A stretch of 64,000 bases of DNA from Sodiomyces alkalinus F11 (GCF_003711515.1 NW_021167079.1:6628385-6692384), one strand, 5' to 3'. Counted from the first letter of the stretch, positions 12,345-24,340 are shown. The notes: generated by a model from the sequence alone, not told the origin. Made by a program: numbers and translations.

Positions 12345-13432
12345 AGAGAGATTGGGCAGTTATTCCTATTTCATTTCCTCACCGAACTCGCCCACCACCA
12401 CCAACACCACCACCACAACCGCCCTCTCGACCACTTTCGCCACAAACACAATACTTTTTCACATCATATACCTTTTTAATCCATCATCACTGCTACGGCC
12501 GACATGACGAACGTGGTTTTCAACATCACAAGGTATAGAGTTACGAAAAGGTCATCAGAATTCTTTTGCTGGCCACAGCACATATTACTCGATGTATTTC
12601 TGACCTGTTTATTTTCCACCCGTCAATTCTCCATCTTCAGGACAAGGGAGGCGTCGGCCCTGTCGCTCACCTCCTTTCGGCGTGCTACCAGCGCCGGGCA
12701 AAGAGAACGAGAGGTCTTGGAGAGGGAAAAAGGTTATTGCTTGCATTCTACTTGCGAATGCGTTGCATCCGTCTTGTCTTTTATTTTTGGCTTCTGAGGG
12801 ACTGGAGGAGAAGAGGTGACGCAGCGGCCAATGGCGACCCTGGATGCCAGGGCGTGGGGTCGGTCAAGTTCTGCCTCGGTGCTCTGATCTCAGATGGCCA
12901 TTGCTTGTATAATTCTGTATTCTTCCGGACCGGGCGGGGTTGGGAAGAATTGTCCATAGACCTGAGAGGGACCTACAGCACTCATCTCTCACCCGCCTCC
13001 TCCCTCGGGACTTGTGCGAACAGCAAGGGAATGGAGGCGCGGATGGAGGCACTTGAGGAAAGTCCCATCTCTTTAACGACGTGATGCGTTATGGTATAAA
13101 TGAACTACATTTTTCTGGCTTGAGATCCGGCTTGTTCCAGCCGTTTGTTTGAGACTGCTTTACTGGCAAATTTTGATTCCAATCGTCACTCGCAAAGGTG
13201 ATAGCGTTCATGGTCCATAGTATATGGCATCGCAATTGCTTTTCTCTCTTCCCATTTCATTCCCCTATGTACAGACAACTCCTAACCCAAACACAGCATA
13301 TAACAGAACAGGATGGCGGCATCTCAGAAACCTCAAAAGATGGCGAAAAGGTAAGTACGGTACGGTAAGGTAAGGTAAGGTAAGGTAGGTAAGGTGATGA
13401 TGAATTCCCAACCGAAGATATGAGCTTCACTC
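12345..13432. other. convergent intergenic region byr4/nop2
   Basis: This holds the 3' ends of two convergent genes. A CACCACCACCAACACC-type run (about 12390-12420) follows the byr4 stop. Short open frames on both strands (for example 12566-13084) show no domain, conserved motif or splice structure I recognise, and I take them as noncoding. Confidence 0.5.
13364..13396. repeat. GGTAA pentanucleotide microsatellite
   Basis: About six near-perfect GGTAA units lie just past the nop2 stop codon, probably in its 3' UTR. The last units degenerate to GGTAGGTAAGG. The same short motif recurs elsewhere in the window. Confidence 0.85.
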
Positions 13433-15718
13433 TCACTCCTTGCTGGTCTCGGTCTTCTTCTTCTCCTTCTCCTTCTTCTCCTTCTTCTCCTTGGACTTTC
13501 CATTCTCCTTGGGCTTTGCATCGTCCTTCGGATTTCCATTTTCCTTGGGCTTTCCACTCCCCTTCGGCTTGTCAAGTGCGTGCGGGTCTAACCCTCTCCT
13601 CCGCATAGCGTTCCTCTTGGCCTTCTCCATGTAGCTGGTGTCTTCCTCATCGTCGAATCCGCCAAAGTCGTCGTCGTCGCCATTCACAGCGCTCTCTTCC
13701 GCGCCAATGGGCGTCCTGTCGACAACTTCCTCACCGTCGACACCAGCACCATCGCCGGCTTCGGCGCTGACGCCGTTCTTGGAGGATGTGGAGCCCTTGA
13801 CACCCACGGCCTTGGCCGGAGTGGGACCAATCTTCTTGAACTTGGCAACGTAGAAGCCATCGACGTTGTAGGTGTGCGGGTAGTACCGCCGCGTCAGACG
13901 CAGGGAGGGATCGAATTGCTTGCCCCTGTGGGAGATGAAACCCTCTTTGCCGAATGGAAGGCCAGTATCCACTAGCTTGACGTTGGGGCGCCGCGATAGA
14001 GCGTAGGCAACAACTTGTTCACTATAGTTTTTGATTGTCAGTAACATTTCCAAGAGAGTTGGGACAGGGATCTAAAAGAAACAGGAGAATAAGGTAATTG
14101 GAAAGGGCCCTATCGTACTTCTCCTCAATCGTAACGGAACATGTCGAGTAGACAATGTAGCCCCCGGTCTTGCTGGCGTGGTTTACAGAGTCAATGGCCG
14201 CTAGGAGCAGCTGCTTCTGCATATGTGGCAGCTGCATGAAGTCCCGCTCAGTCTTGTTCGTCTTGACAGTAGGATCTTTGGCGATGACACCAGTTCCGGA
14301 GCATGGTGCGTCGAGCAACACACGATCGAAACCGCCCATGGGCGTTGGGAATTCACGCGCGTCGTAGTTGGACACAACCACATTTCGGGCTCCGAGTCTG
14401 GGAACACAGAATATTATTAGTCCACGGCCTCTCAGCCCCCCACGCCTGGTGCAGAGACAAACCTGTGAATGTTGCCAATAAGACCCTTGGCACGAGACTT
14501 GTTGGGGTCGTTGGCAAGGACGAAGCCGGTGTTCTTCATCAGAGCAGCCATGTACGTCGTTTTACCGCCGGGCGCGGCAGCCATGTCCAAGGCTCGCTCG
14601 TTCTCCTGCGGATCGAGCGCCATGACGGGCAGGAACGAGCTGGCCGCCTGTAGGATGTAATGACCGGCCAGATATTCGGGCGTCGCACCGAGAGGGACGT
14701 TGGTTTCGAACACCTGGAGGCCGACCTTGGACCATTTGCCGACGGGCTCAAGGACGACGCCACGGGAAATCAGCCTCTGGGCGAGATCCCGCCTATGGGT
14801 CTTGAGCGTGTTGGTACGTATCACGACGGGGCGCGGCGACTCGTTGGCTTCGAAGAAAGCGAAGGCCTCTCTCGGGGGGAAAAGTTGGAACAGCTTCTCG
14901 GCAAGGTATTCGGAGTAGCCATAATAGGCGCAGATGTCCTTGATGAGCTGGCTAGTGTACTCAGTGCGAGAGCGACCCTCCTCTGACAGCTTGGAAAAGT
15001 CGTCAAGCACCCGGATGTTCTCCGTGATCCGGTTCCTGAGAAGCTGCAGATCGGGTGCTAGGAGAGTTTTGGTCTTGACCGCCAGGTCATCGTCCTCGTC
15101 CTCGTCGTCGAGAATGTGGGCTTTGTCGCCCTCGATGTTGGTTTGTATGCCCATCTCCTCAAGCTCAGCCTGCGCATCGGCTGCGTCTTGCGCTGCATCC
15201 TCCTCGATTCTCCTCGACAACCCTTCAATGTTTGCGGCTGTTAAGGCCTCTTCCCCGTCAGACTCATCCTCGTCCTCGGAGAATACGTGTTTGGTCTTGG
15301 TCTTTCCCTTGACCTGTCCTTCGTCGGAGTCATAGACGGAGTCATCTGAGCCTAGGAAATCGTCTCCCAGTTGCAAAGCATCGTCGTCGCTTCCCATTTG
15401 GTCGAGATCGCTGAAGGAGTCATGATCCAGATTGTCATCGCTGGATAGTCCCTCCAATTCCTCATCTTCTTCAGGCTGGGGTTTAGATTTTGACTTCTTT
15501 GCCTTCTTTCTGCTCGGCTGTGCAGTTTCAGCTTTGGGCTCGTTGGTCGGTTTGGACGCCTTCTGCTTCGCTTGTTGCTTGTTCGTCCGCCTTTTCTTGG
15601 ACTCGGGCGCTTCGACAGGATCCACGGGCAGCCCAGCTTTTCTCTTCAATTTGGCAAAGTGAGCCTCGGACAGGGGCTCCGGAGGCCCCTGTTTCTTCAT
15701 GCGACGTCCAACACCCAT
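13433..15718 (-). CDS. nop2: Nop2, 25S rRNA (cytosine-C5) methyltransferase
   Basis: Predicted product 707 residues. Nop2 (human NOP2/p120) is the nucleolar NSUN-family enzyme that methylates a cytosine of large-subunit rRNA and is needed for 60S assembly. Exons on the minus strand: 15718-14463, 14397-14119, 14021-13433, all with clean GT..AG ends and matching phases (2 and 2). The N-terminus is Lys-rich and then strongly acidic (nucleolar type). The SAM-binding motif DMAAAPGGKT is at about 378-387. DAPCSGTG carries the releasing Cys at about 451 and YSTCSV the catalytic Cys at about 505. The C-terminal tail is a run of Lys/Glu/Asn/Pro repeats (KPKENG-like), the usual basic Nop2 tail. The start at 15718 (MGVGRRMKKQG) is preferred to one 54 bases upstream. 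The gene shares a 395-bp divergent promoter with get5. Confidence 0.96.
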
Positions 15719-16113
15719 TGTCGAGGCCGAATGTATATATACTGCGAAACTGGTGTTGGTGGTGCAGTGCACGGTGCTGAAGACTGGACAGGAAAAAAAA
15801 AGTTGATCCCACTGGCTGTCCTATCTTATCGTCTCCGACCCACTCTGATAAGCAATGCTGGTTCTGGATTTTCTCTCGTTGTGACAGGAACATCACGTGG
15901 AATTAATTAGATAAGCAGAGCTTGAGCTCGTGCCAAGTGAACAACGACGTGGGGCAAGCCCATTGTGACGAATGGAGGGGACATTCTAGAAAGCCGTCAG
16001 CTGGAACATCACAACCATTGTATCGAACCCGTTAAGAGCTATTCATCGTCCTCCCACCACAGAATTTGCCCTAATCTAGAGCTTCAGCGAGACGTTAAAC
16101 CCGCTTAAGAGTC
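15719..16113. promoter_or_regulatory. divergent promoter nop2/get5
   Basis: These 395 bases separate the two divergent start codons and must hold both promoters and leaders. A TATATATA stretch lies at about 15733-15740, some 15-25 bases upstream of the nop2 ATG and probably inside its leader. No other motif was assigned. Confidence 0.55.
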
Positions 16114-16825
16114 ATGGCCGAAGTTATTTTCGCGAGGCAGTTCCTCGCAAACCTCGAACCGCGGCCCGTGAAGCTCTCTCCGGAGCATGTCGAGGACCCC
16201 AAGAACTTCCCCGCCAGGCCTCCCGTGCGTCTCCCTACCCCGTTCAAATCAAATACATCGCCCAAGAGACTGACAGACTGACATCACACTTCCGGCTATT
16301 CAGTATACTCTCCCCAAAATGCAGAAAGCCTTCAGCAAACCCGACAAGACCGTCGTCCCAGGCCAAGAGCGCAGCGTTAGCGTGCACGTCAAGTCGCTGC
16401 GTGAGCCGCCCATCGACCTGAAGCTTACCTCGCAGCCCCTCGCCACGTCCATCTTGGACCTGAAGTCGACCGTGTCAGAGAAGACGCGGATTCCCGTGGA
16501 AAAAATGCGGCTCCTGCACCGGAAGAAGCCTGTACCAGACAGCAAGGTGCTCAAGGACTTGCTGGGCGGGGAGGAGATCTCGATCGAGTTTTCTGTCATG
16601 GTCATTGGGGGAGCAGCGGCCATCAAGCCGGCGGAGTCCAAGGATGAAAGCAACGTCGCTGCCGGGGGAATGGCTACCGGGGGAGTGGCTACCGGGGCAG
16701 CGGCTCTAGAGACACAGGCATTCTGGGACGATTTGAAGGGCTTCCTGATGCAGAGGTTAAAGGATGAGAAGCAAGCGGAAGAGCTGGCCAAAACCTGGCG
16801 GATAGACTGGGATGAAAAGAGGTGA
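16114..16825 (+). CDS. get5: Get5/Mdy2-like ubiquitin-like protein
   Basis: Predicted product 210 residues. Get5 (Mdy2, UBL4A in animals) links Get4 to the Sgt2 chaperone and hands tail-anchored proteins to the GET pathway for insertion into the ER. Exons: 16114-16224 and 16304-16825. The intron starts GTGCGT, ends TTCAG and is in phase 0. The N-terminal 45 residues (FARQFLANLEPRPVKL) fit the Get4-binding segment. A ubiquitin-like fold covers about 61-139, with the hydrophobic pattern LDLKSTVSEKTRIPVEKMRL. A Gly/Ala/Thr linker follows, then a short helical C-terminus (FWDDLKGFLMQRL) where Get5 homodimerises. The family call rests on this three-part layout. Another UBL-domain protein is possible but less likely. 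Confidence 0.82.
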
Positions 16826-17273
16826 CCAGGCCGGGAGGAGCACAAGCGGTAGTGTGGAGGAAGTTGTGCGGTGGAAGTGGCGGAGAGTCAAGGCATGACA
16901 TAGCGTTGTAGGTAGTTTACGATGATAATGAAGGTCTACATTCCGGCGTGGGATTCTCTAATTGATGGCCGCTGAACGGCATAACCAAGACGACCGGGCA
17001 ATCAATCAAATTTGGAAAACTGTCGGTATTGCGCCTCAAAGAAACAAGAGGGGGAAGGGGTGATGGGGGAAAGAATGCCAGCGGGCCGATAGGAACTACT
17101 TGGAACTTTTTCCCCCGCCACCATAAGTGTCGTTAAAACTTCTCTGTCATAGTCATCATTCGTCTCTGAAGACTGCAGCCGCCAAGAGTGTATGCTCTCC
17201 GTCTTGGGGGGGAAGAAAAGGAAACCTGAACAGGGTTGATCATGGTTGGTTCGGGTGCGAAAGCAAGCTATAT
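16826..17273. other. convergent intergenic region get5/cofilin
   Basis: These 448 bases lie between two convergent stop codons. I see no open frame with recognisable content, and no tRNA-like internal promoter boxes. It is presumed to contain both 3' UTRs. Confidence 0.5.
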
Positions 17274-18156
17274 TTAACCGGCCATGCCTTTGCTGACGGT
17301 CTTAATAACGGTGTCATATTCGATGTCGTCGGGGTCGTTGGCCTGGAGCTCAGTAGCGATGCCGGTGAGCGAGCGCTTGAGGGCTTCCTTGGACGAGGCG
17401 TAGATCATCTTAGCCTGAATTTGGGGTTAGTAAGATAAGGAAACCGCATATGGGTTGAGGAGACAACGCAGATGGTGGCGGAGCACTAACCATGACACCA
17501 GCATCATCAGGTGACCACGCGATGAAGGTGATCTTGTTTCTACACAGACACCGTCAGATATTCCACATATCCCATATATTACTGTAGGCGGGTTGCTGGA
17601 TGACGTACCGCTCGCCCTCGCCGGAAGCGAGGCTGTACTCGAAGTCATAGACAGCATAGCGGGGACCCTTGCCGACGGCACCCTGGTTATCAAATCCCGA
17701 TAGTTAGTCAACCACATCGGAAGAATAGGAGAGGTACCAAAGCACTGAGTAAGGTGCAACATACAGACTTGCTCTTTGTGGTGGCGTTGATGAGCTTCTC
17801 ACGGAAAACCTCCCAGTCCTTGTCGGGGGAAGCCTCCTCGACGACGATCTCCTTGTGGTCGTCCGAGAGCTTGAAGATGATGAACTTGTACTTCTTGGAG
17901 AGCTTCAGATCGTTGTAGGTGGAGATGCACTCCTGTGCAACGGTCGCCCTGCAATATGGTGTCACATCAGCAAAAACCGCGTTTTTCTTTTTGGCGGGGC
18001 GTGTGTTATGGGATTGGAGGATGATCAGGGGGGGTTGACAGCAAGAATGGAACTAAATATAAAAAGCCGTTACGAACCCGGATTGAGACTATGGTTATTC
18101 GTTAGTAAATGAGGCGGACGGATGCATGGCTAGTCAAGCGGTAAGTCACTCACCAT
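17274..18156 (-). CDS. cof1: cofilin (ADF/cofilin family)
   Basis: Predicted product 153 residues, the usual cofilin size. It binds and severs ADP-actin filaments, driving turnover of actin patches. Six exons on the minus strand: 18156-18154 (ATG only), 18088-18078 (11 nt), 17948-17765, 17682-17609, 17539-17491 and 17414-17274. Every junction has GT..AG, and the phases join to give one frame beginning MSQSGATVAQEC. The first intron has a textbook TTTACTAAC branch site. One ADF-homology domain fills the protein. [21 protein letters not shown]-free but typical [23 protein letters not shown] and [10 protein letters not shown] are family landmarks, the last covering the long actin-binding helix. 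Ser2 and Ser4 lie in the N-terminal region that is regulated by phosphorylation in animals. It converges on get5. Confidence 0.96.
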
Positions 18157-19092
18157 GATGTACGACTAAAATGGCGGGGGGAAGGGAGGCAGGTGGGATA
18201 GCAAGCAAGGTGGGCTGACTGACGTAGACATAGGGGTTAGCAAAGGAATAGCAGTTGGATGCGAAATGGCATTGGATGGAAGAGGAGCATATGAAGTCAG
18301 AGAATGTGGGAAAAACTCACAGTTCTATGCACAGAAGGCCACCAGGCACAGGGACAATTGCTTTCCACGGATCGTTGTTGAAGGCAGGTAGGCAAAGTTG
18401 GGTTTGTCGTTGGACCTTGGATCTCAAACAGGACGAGATGGCGGGGAAGTGGGAGAAAAACAGTCCCAGTATGGTGGGGTTGGCTACCTTAGGTGAGACG
18501 AGTCACGTGATAGCGCATTGAGCAGCCGCGTTGACGAATGGACGAAACCTACCCCTGAATGTCCTCCTCATCGCAGTTGCCTACCGCAGTAGCAATCTAC
18601 TTTGTGTCCATCTGGTCCATCTGCCCATGAAAATAAATGCCTGCAGTTGAATAGGTCGGTCCCAAACTTACTTACATCCGCCGCCTCAGAGCAGTAGAGC
18701 ACACTAAACCGACAGTGTCCCATATAAGCACAGCAACACGCCATCCCTCATCCCAACAAGTGCATCAAAACATGTTCAAGTTTTACTCATTTTGTATTGA
18801 GTGGTCGTCTGATGTTACATTGCTGATGGTAGCTATCAATACAGAGCCTCTTGCCCAAGCTGCCTTGACTCAAGGGGAATGAATCTATGTCCTAATCAAA
18901 CAAGGTCTGGCCTCAATAAGAGTGCCGTGAGGAAGGGAGGAAGACGGACAGAGAGGAGATTACTACAAGGCAGCCAGCCATTGATCCATCCTGTAAATAT
19001 AACACCGAACCCACGCCGACCGTGCAGACCCCATGTCCCCGATTGCTTTTTGATGATACAAGATATTTTTTCAAGGCAATTGAACAGTGTTT
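18157..19092. other. intergenic region: cofilin promoter and hsp60 3' end
   Basis: These 936 bases lie between two tandem minus-strand genes. The part near 18160-18500 is purine-rich on the plus strand (pyrimidine-rich on the coding strand), as expected of the cofilin leader. The part near 18850-19090 should hold the hsp60 3' UTR. Short plus-strand frames at 18255-18521 and 18879-19223 show nothing recognisable. Confidence 0.5.
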
Positions 19093-21002
19093 TTACATCA
19101 TGCCGCCCATTCCGCCCATGCCGCCCATACCTCCCATGCCACCGGGCATGGCAGGACCCTTCTCATCGGGAGCCTCGACAATGGCAACCTCGGTGGTGCC
19201 GAGCAGGGAAGCAACGCCGCTAGCGTCGACGAGACCAGTGCGGACGACCTTGAAGGGGTCAAGGATACCAGCCTGGATCATGTCGACGTACTCGCCCTTG
19301 GAGCTGTCGAAGCCCTTGTTGAAGTCCTTGGCGTACTCGTCGGTGAGCTTGCCAACAATGACAGAGGCCTCCAGGCCAGCGTTCTCCACGATGCTACGGG
19401 CGGGGCGGGTGATGGCGTTCTTGACGATGCTGACACCGAGCTGCTGGTCGAAGTTGGCAGATTTGATATTACCCAGAGCCTGAGTGGAGGCCTTGAGGAG
19501 GGCCGTGCCACCGCCGGGAAGGATGCCCTCCTCAACGGCGGCCCGGGTGGCGTTCAGCGCGTCGACGAAGCGGTCCTTCTTCTCGCCGACCTCAACCTCA
19601 GAGGAGCCGCCAACCTTGATAACGGCAACACCGCCCGACAGCTTGGCCAGGCGCTCCTGCAGCTTCTCCTTCTCGTACTCGGAGGTGGAGGGGTCGTTCA
19701 TGACACCGCGAATCTGCTCGCAGCGCTGAGCAATGGAGTCCTTGGAACCCTCGCCGTTGAGGATGATGGTGTCCTCCTTGGTAATGGTGATGGAGCCGGT
19801 AGAGCCGAGCATGTCGGGGGTAGCCTTCTCGAGCTTGACGTCGAGCTCGTCGGTGAAGACAGTGCCGTTGGTGAGCACAGCGAGATCGCCCAGGACGGAC
19901 TTGCGGTTGTCGCCGAAGCCGGGAGCCTTGACGGCTGCGACCTGAAGCTGGCCGCGAAGCTTGTTCAGAATGCAGACGGCAAGGGCCTCGCCCTCGATAT
20001 CCTCGGCAATGATGACCAGAGGACGGCGCAGCTGAGTAGAGGCCTCGAGAGCGGGAATGATATCCTGAACGGCGGAGATCTTCTTCTCGGAGAGGAGGAT
20101 AAGAGGCTTCTCGAACTCGACCTTCTGGGTCTTGGCGTCGGTGATGAAGTAGGGCGAGACGAAGCCGCGGTCGAAGCGCATGCCCTCGGTAACCTCAAGC
20201 TCATCGGCCATGGTCTTGCCCTCCTTGACGGTAATGACGCCCTCCTTGCCGACCTTCTCCATGGCGCTGGCAATCAACTTGCCAATGTGCTCGTCGCCGT
20301 TGGCGCTGATGGTGGCAACTTGGGCGATCTCCTCGGTGGTGGTGATGTCACGCTTGTGCTGCTGGAGGTAGTCCACGACCGCATCGACGGCGGCCTGGAT
20401 ACCACGTCGCAGGTCCATGGGGTTGCAGCCGGCGGCAACATTCTTAACGGTCTCGGAGAAGATGGCGCGCGCGAGAACAGTTGCGGTTGTAGTACCATCA
20501 CCGGCGACCTCATTTGTCTTGGAGGCGACGTCCTGGAGAAGGCGAGCACCAAGGTTCTCGAACTTGTCTTTTAGGCTGATAGCCCTGGCGACGGTGACGC
20601 CATCTGCAAAAAGAAAAAAAAAAAGATCGCGGTCAGCATACTGTTCCAACCCTGGCGGGTATCAAGCATCAATGTTCTCACCTTTTGTGATCTTGGGTGA
20701 GCCGAAGCTCGACTCAATGAGGACGTTACGGCCCTTAGGACCGAGGGTAGTAGCGACAGCTTTCGCAAGGGTCTCGACACCGGTAAGGAGCGCGGCACGC
20801 GCTTCCACGCCGAACTTGAGTTCCTGCGCATTACTCGTCAACTACTGCTCATCGGAAAGCCAAAACAGCTCTGAATCAGGTCGAGGAACCGACATACCTT
20901 GTGAGCGAACCGAACCTGGCTGACAGCAGCACCATGACGGAATTGACTGGAGGCCGAGGCCAGAGCCGAAGTCCTGGCTCGGGAGGCGAGAGCACGCTGC
21001 AT
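19093..21002 (-). CDS. hsp60: mitochondrial chaperonin Hsp60
   Basis: Predicted product 585 residues. Hsp60 is the GroEL-type chaperonin of the mitochondrial matrix and, with Hsp10, folds imported proteins. Exons on the minus strand: 21002-20898, 20823-20682, 20603-19093. Donors are GTATGT and GTGAGA, acceptors are GCAG, and phases are 0 and 1. Residues 1 to about 33 ([16 protein letters not shown]) form an Arg/Ser/Ala-rich, acid-free presequence. The ATP-site motif GDGTTT is at 117-122. The apical domain has [11 protein letters not shown], and [10 protein letters not shown] lies near the end of the equatorial domain. The protein ends in the GGM repeat tail. The open frame of about 495 codons on the opposite strand is a by-product of GC-biased codon use. 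Confidence 0.98.
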
Positions 21003-21160
21003 ATTTGCGGAATTAGGAGGGGTATAGAAGAAAAAGAAAGACGCAAGAGAAACAGAGATAAGAGTCTTGTTCGGCACGGGTCGTGGATTGGTGCAGTTCG
21101 AAGAGGATGGGGATAGGAAGGGGAGGAGATGACGGACAACAGGAGAAATTGATGATGGAA

Positions 21161-21190
21161 ATGAAGCTCTGGAAGCTTCCTGGGTTCTAC
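21161..21190. promoter_or_regulatory. candidate heat-shock element upstream of hsp60
   Basis: GGAAGCTTCC at 21171-21180 is an inverted pair of GAA/TTC units, the core of an HSF binding site, about 170 bases before the hsp60 ATG. A further GAA (21163) and TTC (21185) flank it but are not in perfect 5-bp register. Heat-shock control of hsp60 is general knowledge. Activity of this site is inference. Confidence 0.4.
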
Positions 21191-21829
21191 CCAAAAATTT
21201 ATCTCGGAGCTCGGTTAAACGAGGCCCCAGGAGCCGCTAGCTTGGTCTGTCGGTGCTTGGCCCGATTGGGAATAGCGTGCTCCATCCTTCTTCCAGGCAC
21301 TTCCAACGACATCTCTCACAATTATCACCAGTGGACGAAGTAACATCTTCCGTTTGAATGAAGCTATAGATTGCCCCCTGCGACATATTTTCATTTCTTG
21401 CCCCCCCCCAACCACTATTTGGGTCTGTGCAATGTCTGTTTCGGACTCCATATCCTTGGTGCACTTCACTGATGCACCGTCACTCTCATCTGGAAGACCA
21501 ATTTTGAAAGTGCTAACTAGGTCGGTTTCTTTTGCCCGTTATCGATGTATGGACTCGAAGAAAACAAGCCATTGTTAGTGAGGAAAGGTCGAATGTCAAT
21601 TGTATCGATGTCTCACACGCGAATCAAAATCACCCGGTCTTCCGCACAACTTGCTCAGCGTGAAAACGCTTGCGGGAAGATGCGATATAGCTAGCCCGTT
21701 GTCGTCAGTACAATTTCAAGTTTGAGCAGTGGCAGTGAGCGGTCTTACCACGCGGAAGGCTGCTGTCCCAGAGAATGGGAGCAATATAGAATATACGCAT
21801 CTGGGCAACATACACAGCTGAAATTGGAA
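21191..21829. other. intergenic region upstream of hsp60
   Basis: About 640 bases lie between the hsp60 promoter and the end of the next minus-strand gene. It includes a C-run at about 21402-21411. No coding signal is seen. The sequence becomes more AT-rich from here rightwards. Confidence 0.45.
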
Positions 21830-23118
21830 TCAGAAGCTTGAGATGGGAAAACTGCCGTAAAGGGTATCTGACAACATGGGGTTTGACTTCATGGTGGAAT
21901 CCGAAAACATGGTAGCTGTCATGGGTTCCGTACTGGACGGTAAGAAGGCGTTTGCCGAGTGCTCTATCTCTGGGACTTGCAAATGCTGGCCTGTGAACAA
22001 TCTCGAAAACTGTTTACCGAAGGACCCCAAGGGTGTGTAGTACTGACTCTGTCCTTCGTTGTGAAAATCATGATTCTGGGTCATAGGACTAGCATAATTC
22101 CCGCCAAGCAAGACTGGAGAGTTCGAAGTCGAAGGAGTTAGCTGAGCCTGGCGAAGTGCGCTACCATATTGAACAGGGCTCTCCCTGAACCTCTTTGTTG
22201 GAGTAGAAAACGGATCAACGTCACTTCTGTCTCTTCTCCTTGACTAAGATATAGCTGGTTAGCTTCGCGGATATTGACATGCTGAAGGACAAGGCCCGAA
22301 TTGTTTCTGGAAAGAAACCGAACCGAATAAGAAAAGGAATGGAATGTGGAAAGAACCTAACCTTCGGTTGTTGAAAAATCATATCCTCATCTGTATTCGC
22401 TCCTACCTCATCCGCAAAAGCCTTGATAGGAAGTACGCCGGATGCGTTTACACTAACAGCACTTAAGCTTGTCTTTCGATGCTCTATCGCCTCCGTGAAG
22501 CGTGCCTTGCGGTATCTGACACCTCTGGCGTCTTCCTGGTCACCATTATCGTCATCTCGAATGAAACCTCGATAAATTAGGTCCTCCGCCGAGACGGAAC
22601 CTGGACGACTAGGAGCAGGCGGAATGAGGTGTCCTTCGGCAAGCAAGGTGGGTCGAAGGCGGTTCAGATGTTGCGTAATTGCCGATTCGGAGGAACCGGG
22701 CTGGAGGCGATGCGCAATAGCATCCCATGAAAACGAAATTCCCCGAATTGAACACTCATACTGGATGCAGAGAAGCAACTTTTCAGGCATGCGAGGCCCT
22801 TAAAGATGAACAAGTCAGTTCAAATTTCGATATAGAGTGACAGTGGAAACTGGGCTTACTGTTCCATTGAATGAGTGTTCTTCCCAGTCTGCGACCGTTC
22901 CTGGCCCTGTCAGCACTGGTTGGTAACTCATGAGTCCACGGCCACTCCCTGATTGGCGATCCATCGACCTTTTGGCTCCTCGTTGGGGAAGGACTCGTCA
23001 GTGTTTGGTTGACAAAAACGTCAATCCCTCCGCAACCTCCGCTGTATTCAGTCTCCTGGCTGATCCAGGCCCTGTTGTCAGCCCTATCGGGTGTGCGCTT
23101 TGGATTTGAAGAATTCAT
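21830..23118 (-). CDS. Myb/SANT-like protein (cluster member 1)
   Basis: Predicted product 369 residues, function unknown. Exons on the minus strand: 23118-22860, 22798-22362, 22243-21830. Introns begin GTAAGC and GTTAGG and end TTTAAG and CTTAG, in phases 1 and 0, and the second has a GCTAACC branch site. A Ser/Pro-rich N-terminus precedes a compact helical segment, MPEKLLLCIQYECSIRG, then SFSWDAIAHRL and AITQHLNRLRPTL. The spacing of hydrophobic and Trp residues matches the three-helix Myb/SANT-like fold seen in the other genes of this region, and this type is common in Pezizomycotina as uncharacterised proteins. A basic patch (SRRRDR) right after the second intron could be a nuclear signal. 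The C-terminus is Ser/Thr/Met-rich. It is the most distant relative in the cluster and has its own intron layout. Confidence 0.66.
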
Positions 23119-24328
23119 TCCGTTTCACCTGATAGTGTCAATAATGTCTGCCAATCCTATTCAGAAAACATATTCAAGGTTAGAGAGTTGTAAGGTTTCT
23201 CGATTAGTAAACCACAATTGTTGAGAACTGGGCTTGATCTTACGATGTACGCAGTGTACAGGATGGTGAAGAGACAACTTCGTGATGAGATTCTGTAGCT
23301 TTCAAGGCCGAATTTAGAAGTTAGAAATGTATAACAAGGAGTAGGCAACAGATATGATTGTAGGGATTGGGTGTAGATAACACTGGAAGAGAAGTAGAGC
23401 CTGGAGCACCAGTTACGACTACTACTAGCGCTGCAACAGGGGAAACTTACCAGAGCTGATGATAACAAGAAGCCACACACTATCGAGGGAAGGATTGCCA
23501 ATCGAACGAGTTCGTGGAGGGATAAAGCTTAGGAAAGTATATGGAATAAAAGAGAGACGCGATCCTTCGAGTTCGTCGAATATCGATTTAGTCTTGGTGC
23601 GGTAGTAGGCGGCCTCGGCAGAAGATAAGTGTTTGGAAAAAATAGAACCCAAGGTGCCGCATCAATTTCGCAGTCTTGACAATATCAGAGCTGGAAGATA
23701 GCAGATAAAAGACCCCGAATTATGACATAGGTGACTGAACAAGGTTTCTAGTAGAATTAGGGTAAAGCGCAGGTGCACCAAGTATGGCGCCTGCCAGAAA
23801 AAGAACGAAAATGTATCCGTTATTCTAGACGGGCATATTCTTTTCACGTCGTTCTTGTATCTCCCATCCCTTGACAACTAATTCAATTAAGAGGACATGA
23901 TATTGGCAATGGCATGCGTCAAGTGAGATAAATTTCAGACACTCACCACAACACATCAAAATACCAACCGATGATGTTCGGTTTTCTTCGTGAAGGACTC
24001 GACATTGAGGTACGCTGTGCTTCATGGTTAATATTAGATGTCTTTGGATTGAAACCGACCGCTGAAAAAAGAAAAAAAAAATTAGGAGAGAAAAAAAGAT
24101 AAAGACGGAAGAGCTTCTCCACAGCGGTATCAGATTTAGGATATGGTTCCATGGACGGAACTGGGGAAGATGGTGATGGAAGAGCTATGAAAACACAAGA
24201 TCAACCTAGCAGGACTATGTAAGGAATCGTGTTAATTATAGGAATTTGGATCTGTTATTAGGCTAATCCAAAGCAGGATTTGGTCATGGTACTTATACTG
24301 TTATACACAGTTATTTTCCCACCAAAAT
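23119..24328. other. AT-rich intergenic region before the LINE
   Basis: About 1.2 kb of AT-rich DNA with only short, unconvincing frames on the minus strand (for example 23157-23501 and 23943-24152), none with a recognised domain. It includes A-runs near 24066-24100. Confidence 0.45.
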
Positions 24329-24340
24329 ACTATTCCTCTA
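24329..24340. repeat. target-site duplication, left copy
   Basis: ACTATTCCTCTA occurs immediately before the LINE and again at 30534-30545 directly after its A-rich 3' end. A 12-bp direct repeat is the usual length for target-primed reverse transcription. Confidence 0.88.

Noticed and set aside
13433..13575. Lys/Glu-rich repeats at the nop2 3' end as an independent repeat element
   Set aside because: They lie in the nop2 reading frame and match the usual low-complexity basic tail of Nop2 proteins.
19087..20574. 495-codon open frame on the plus strand opposite hsp60
   Set aside because: It mirrors the hsp60 coding frame, is composed of Leu/Gly/Asp/Val repeats typical of antisense GC-biased codons, and has no domain of its own.
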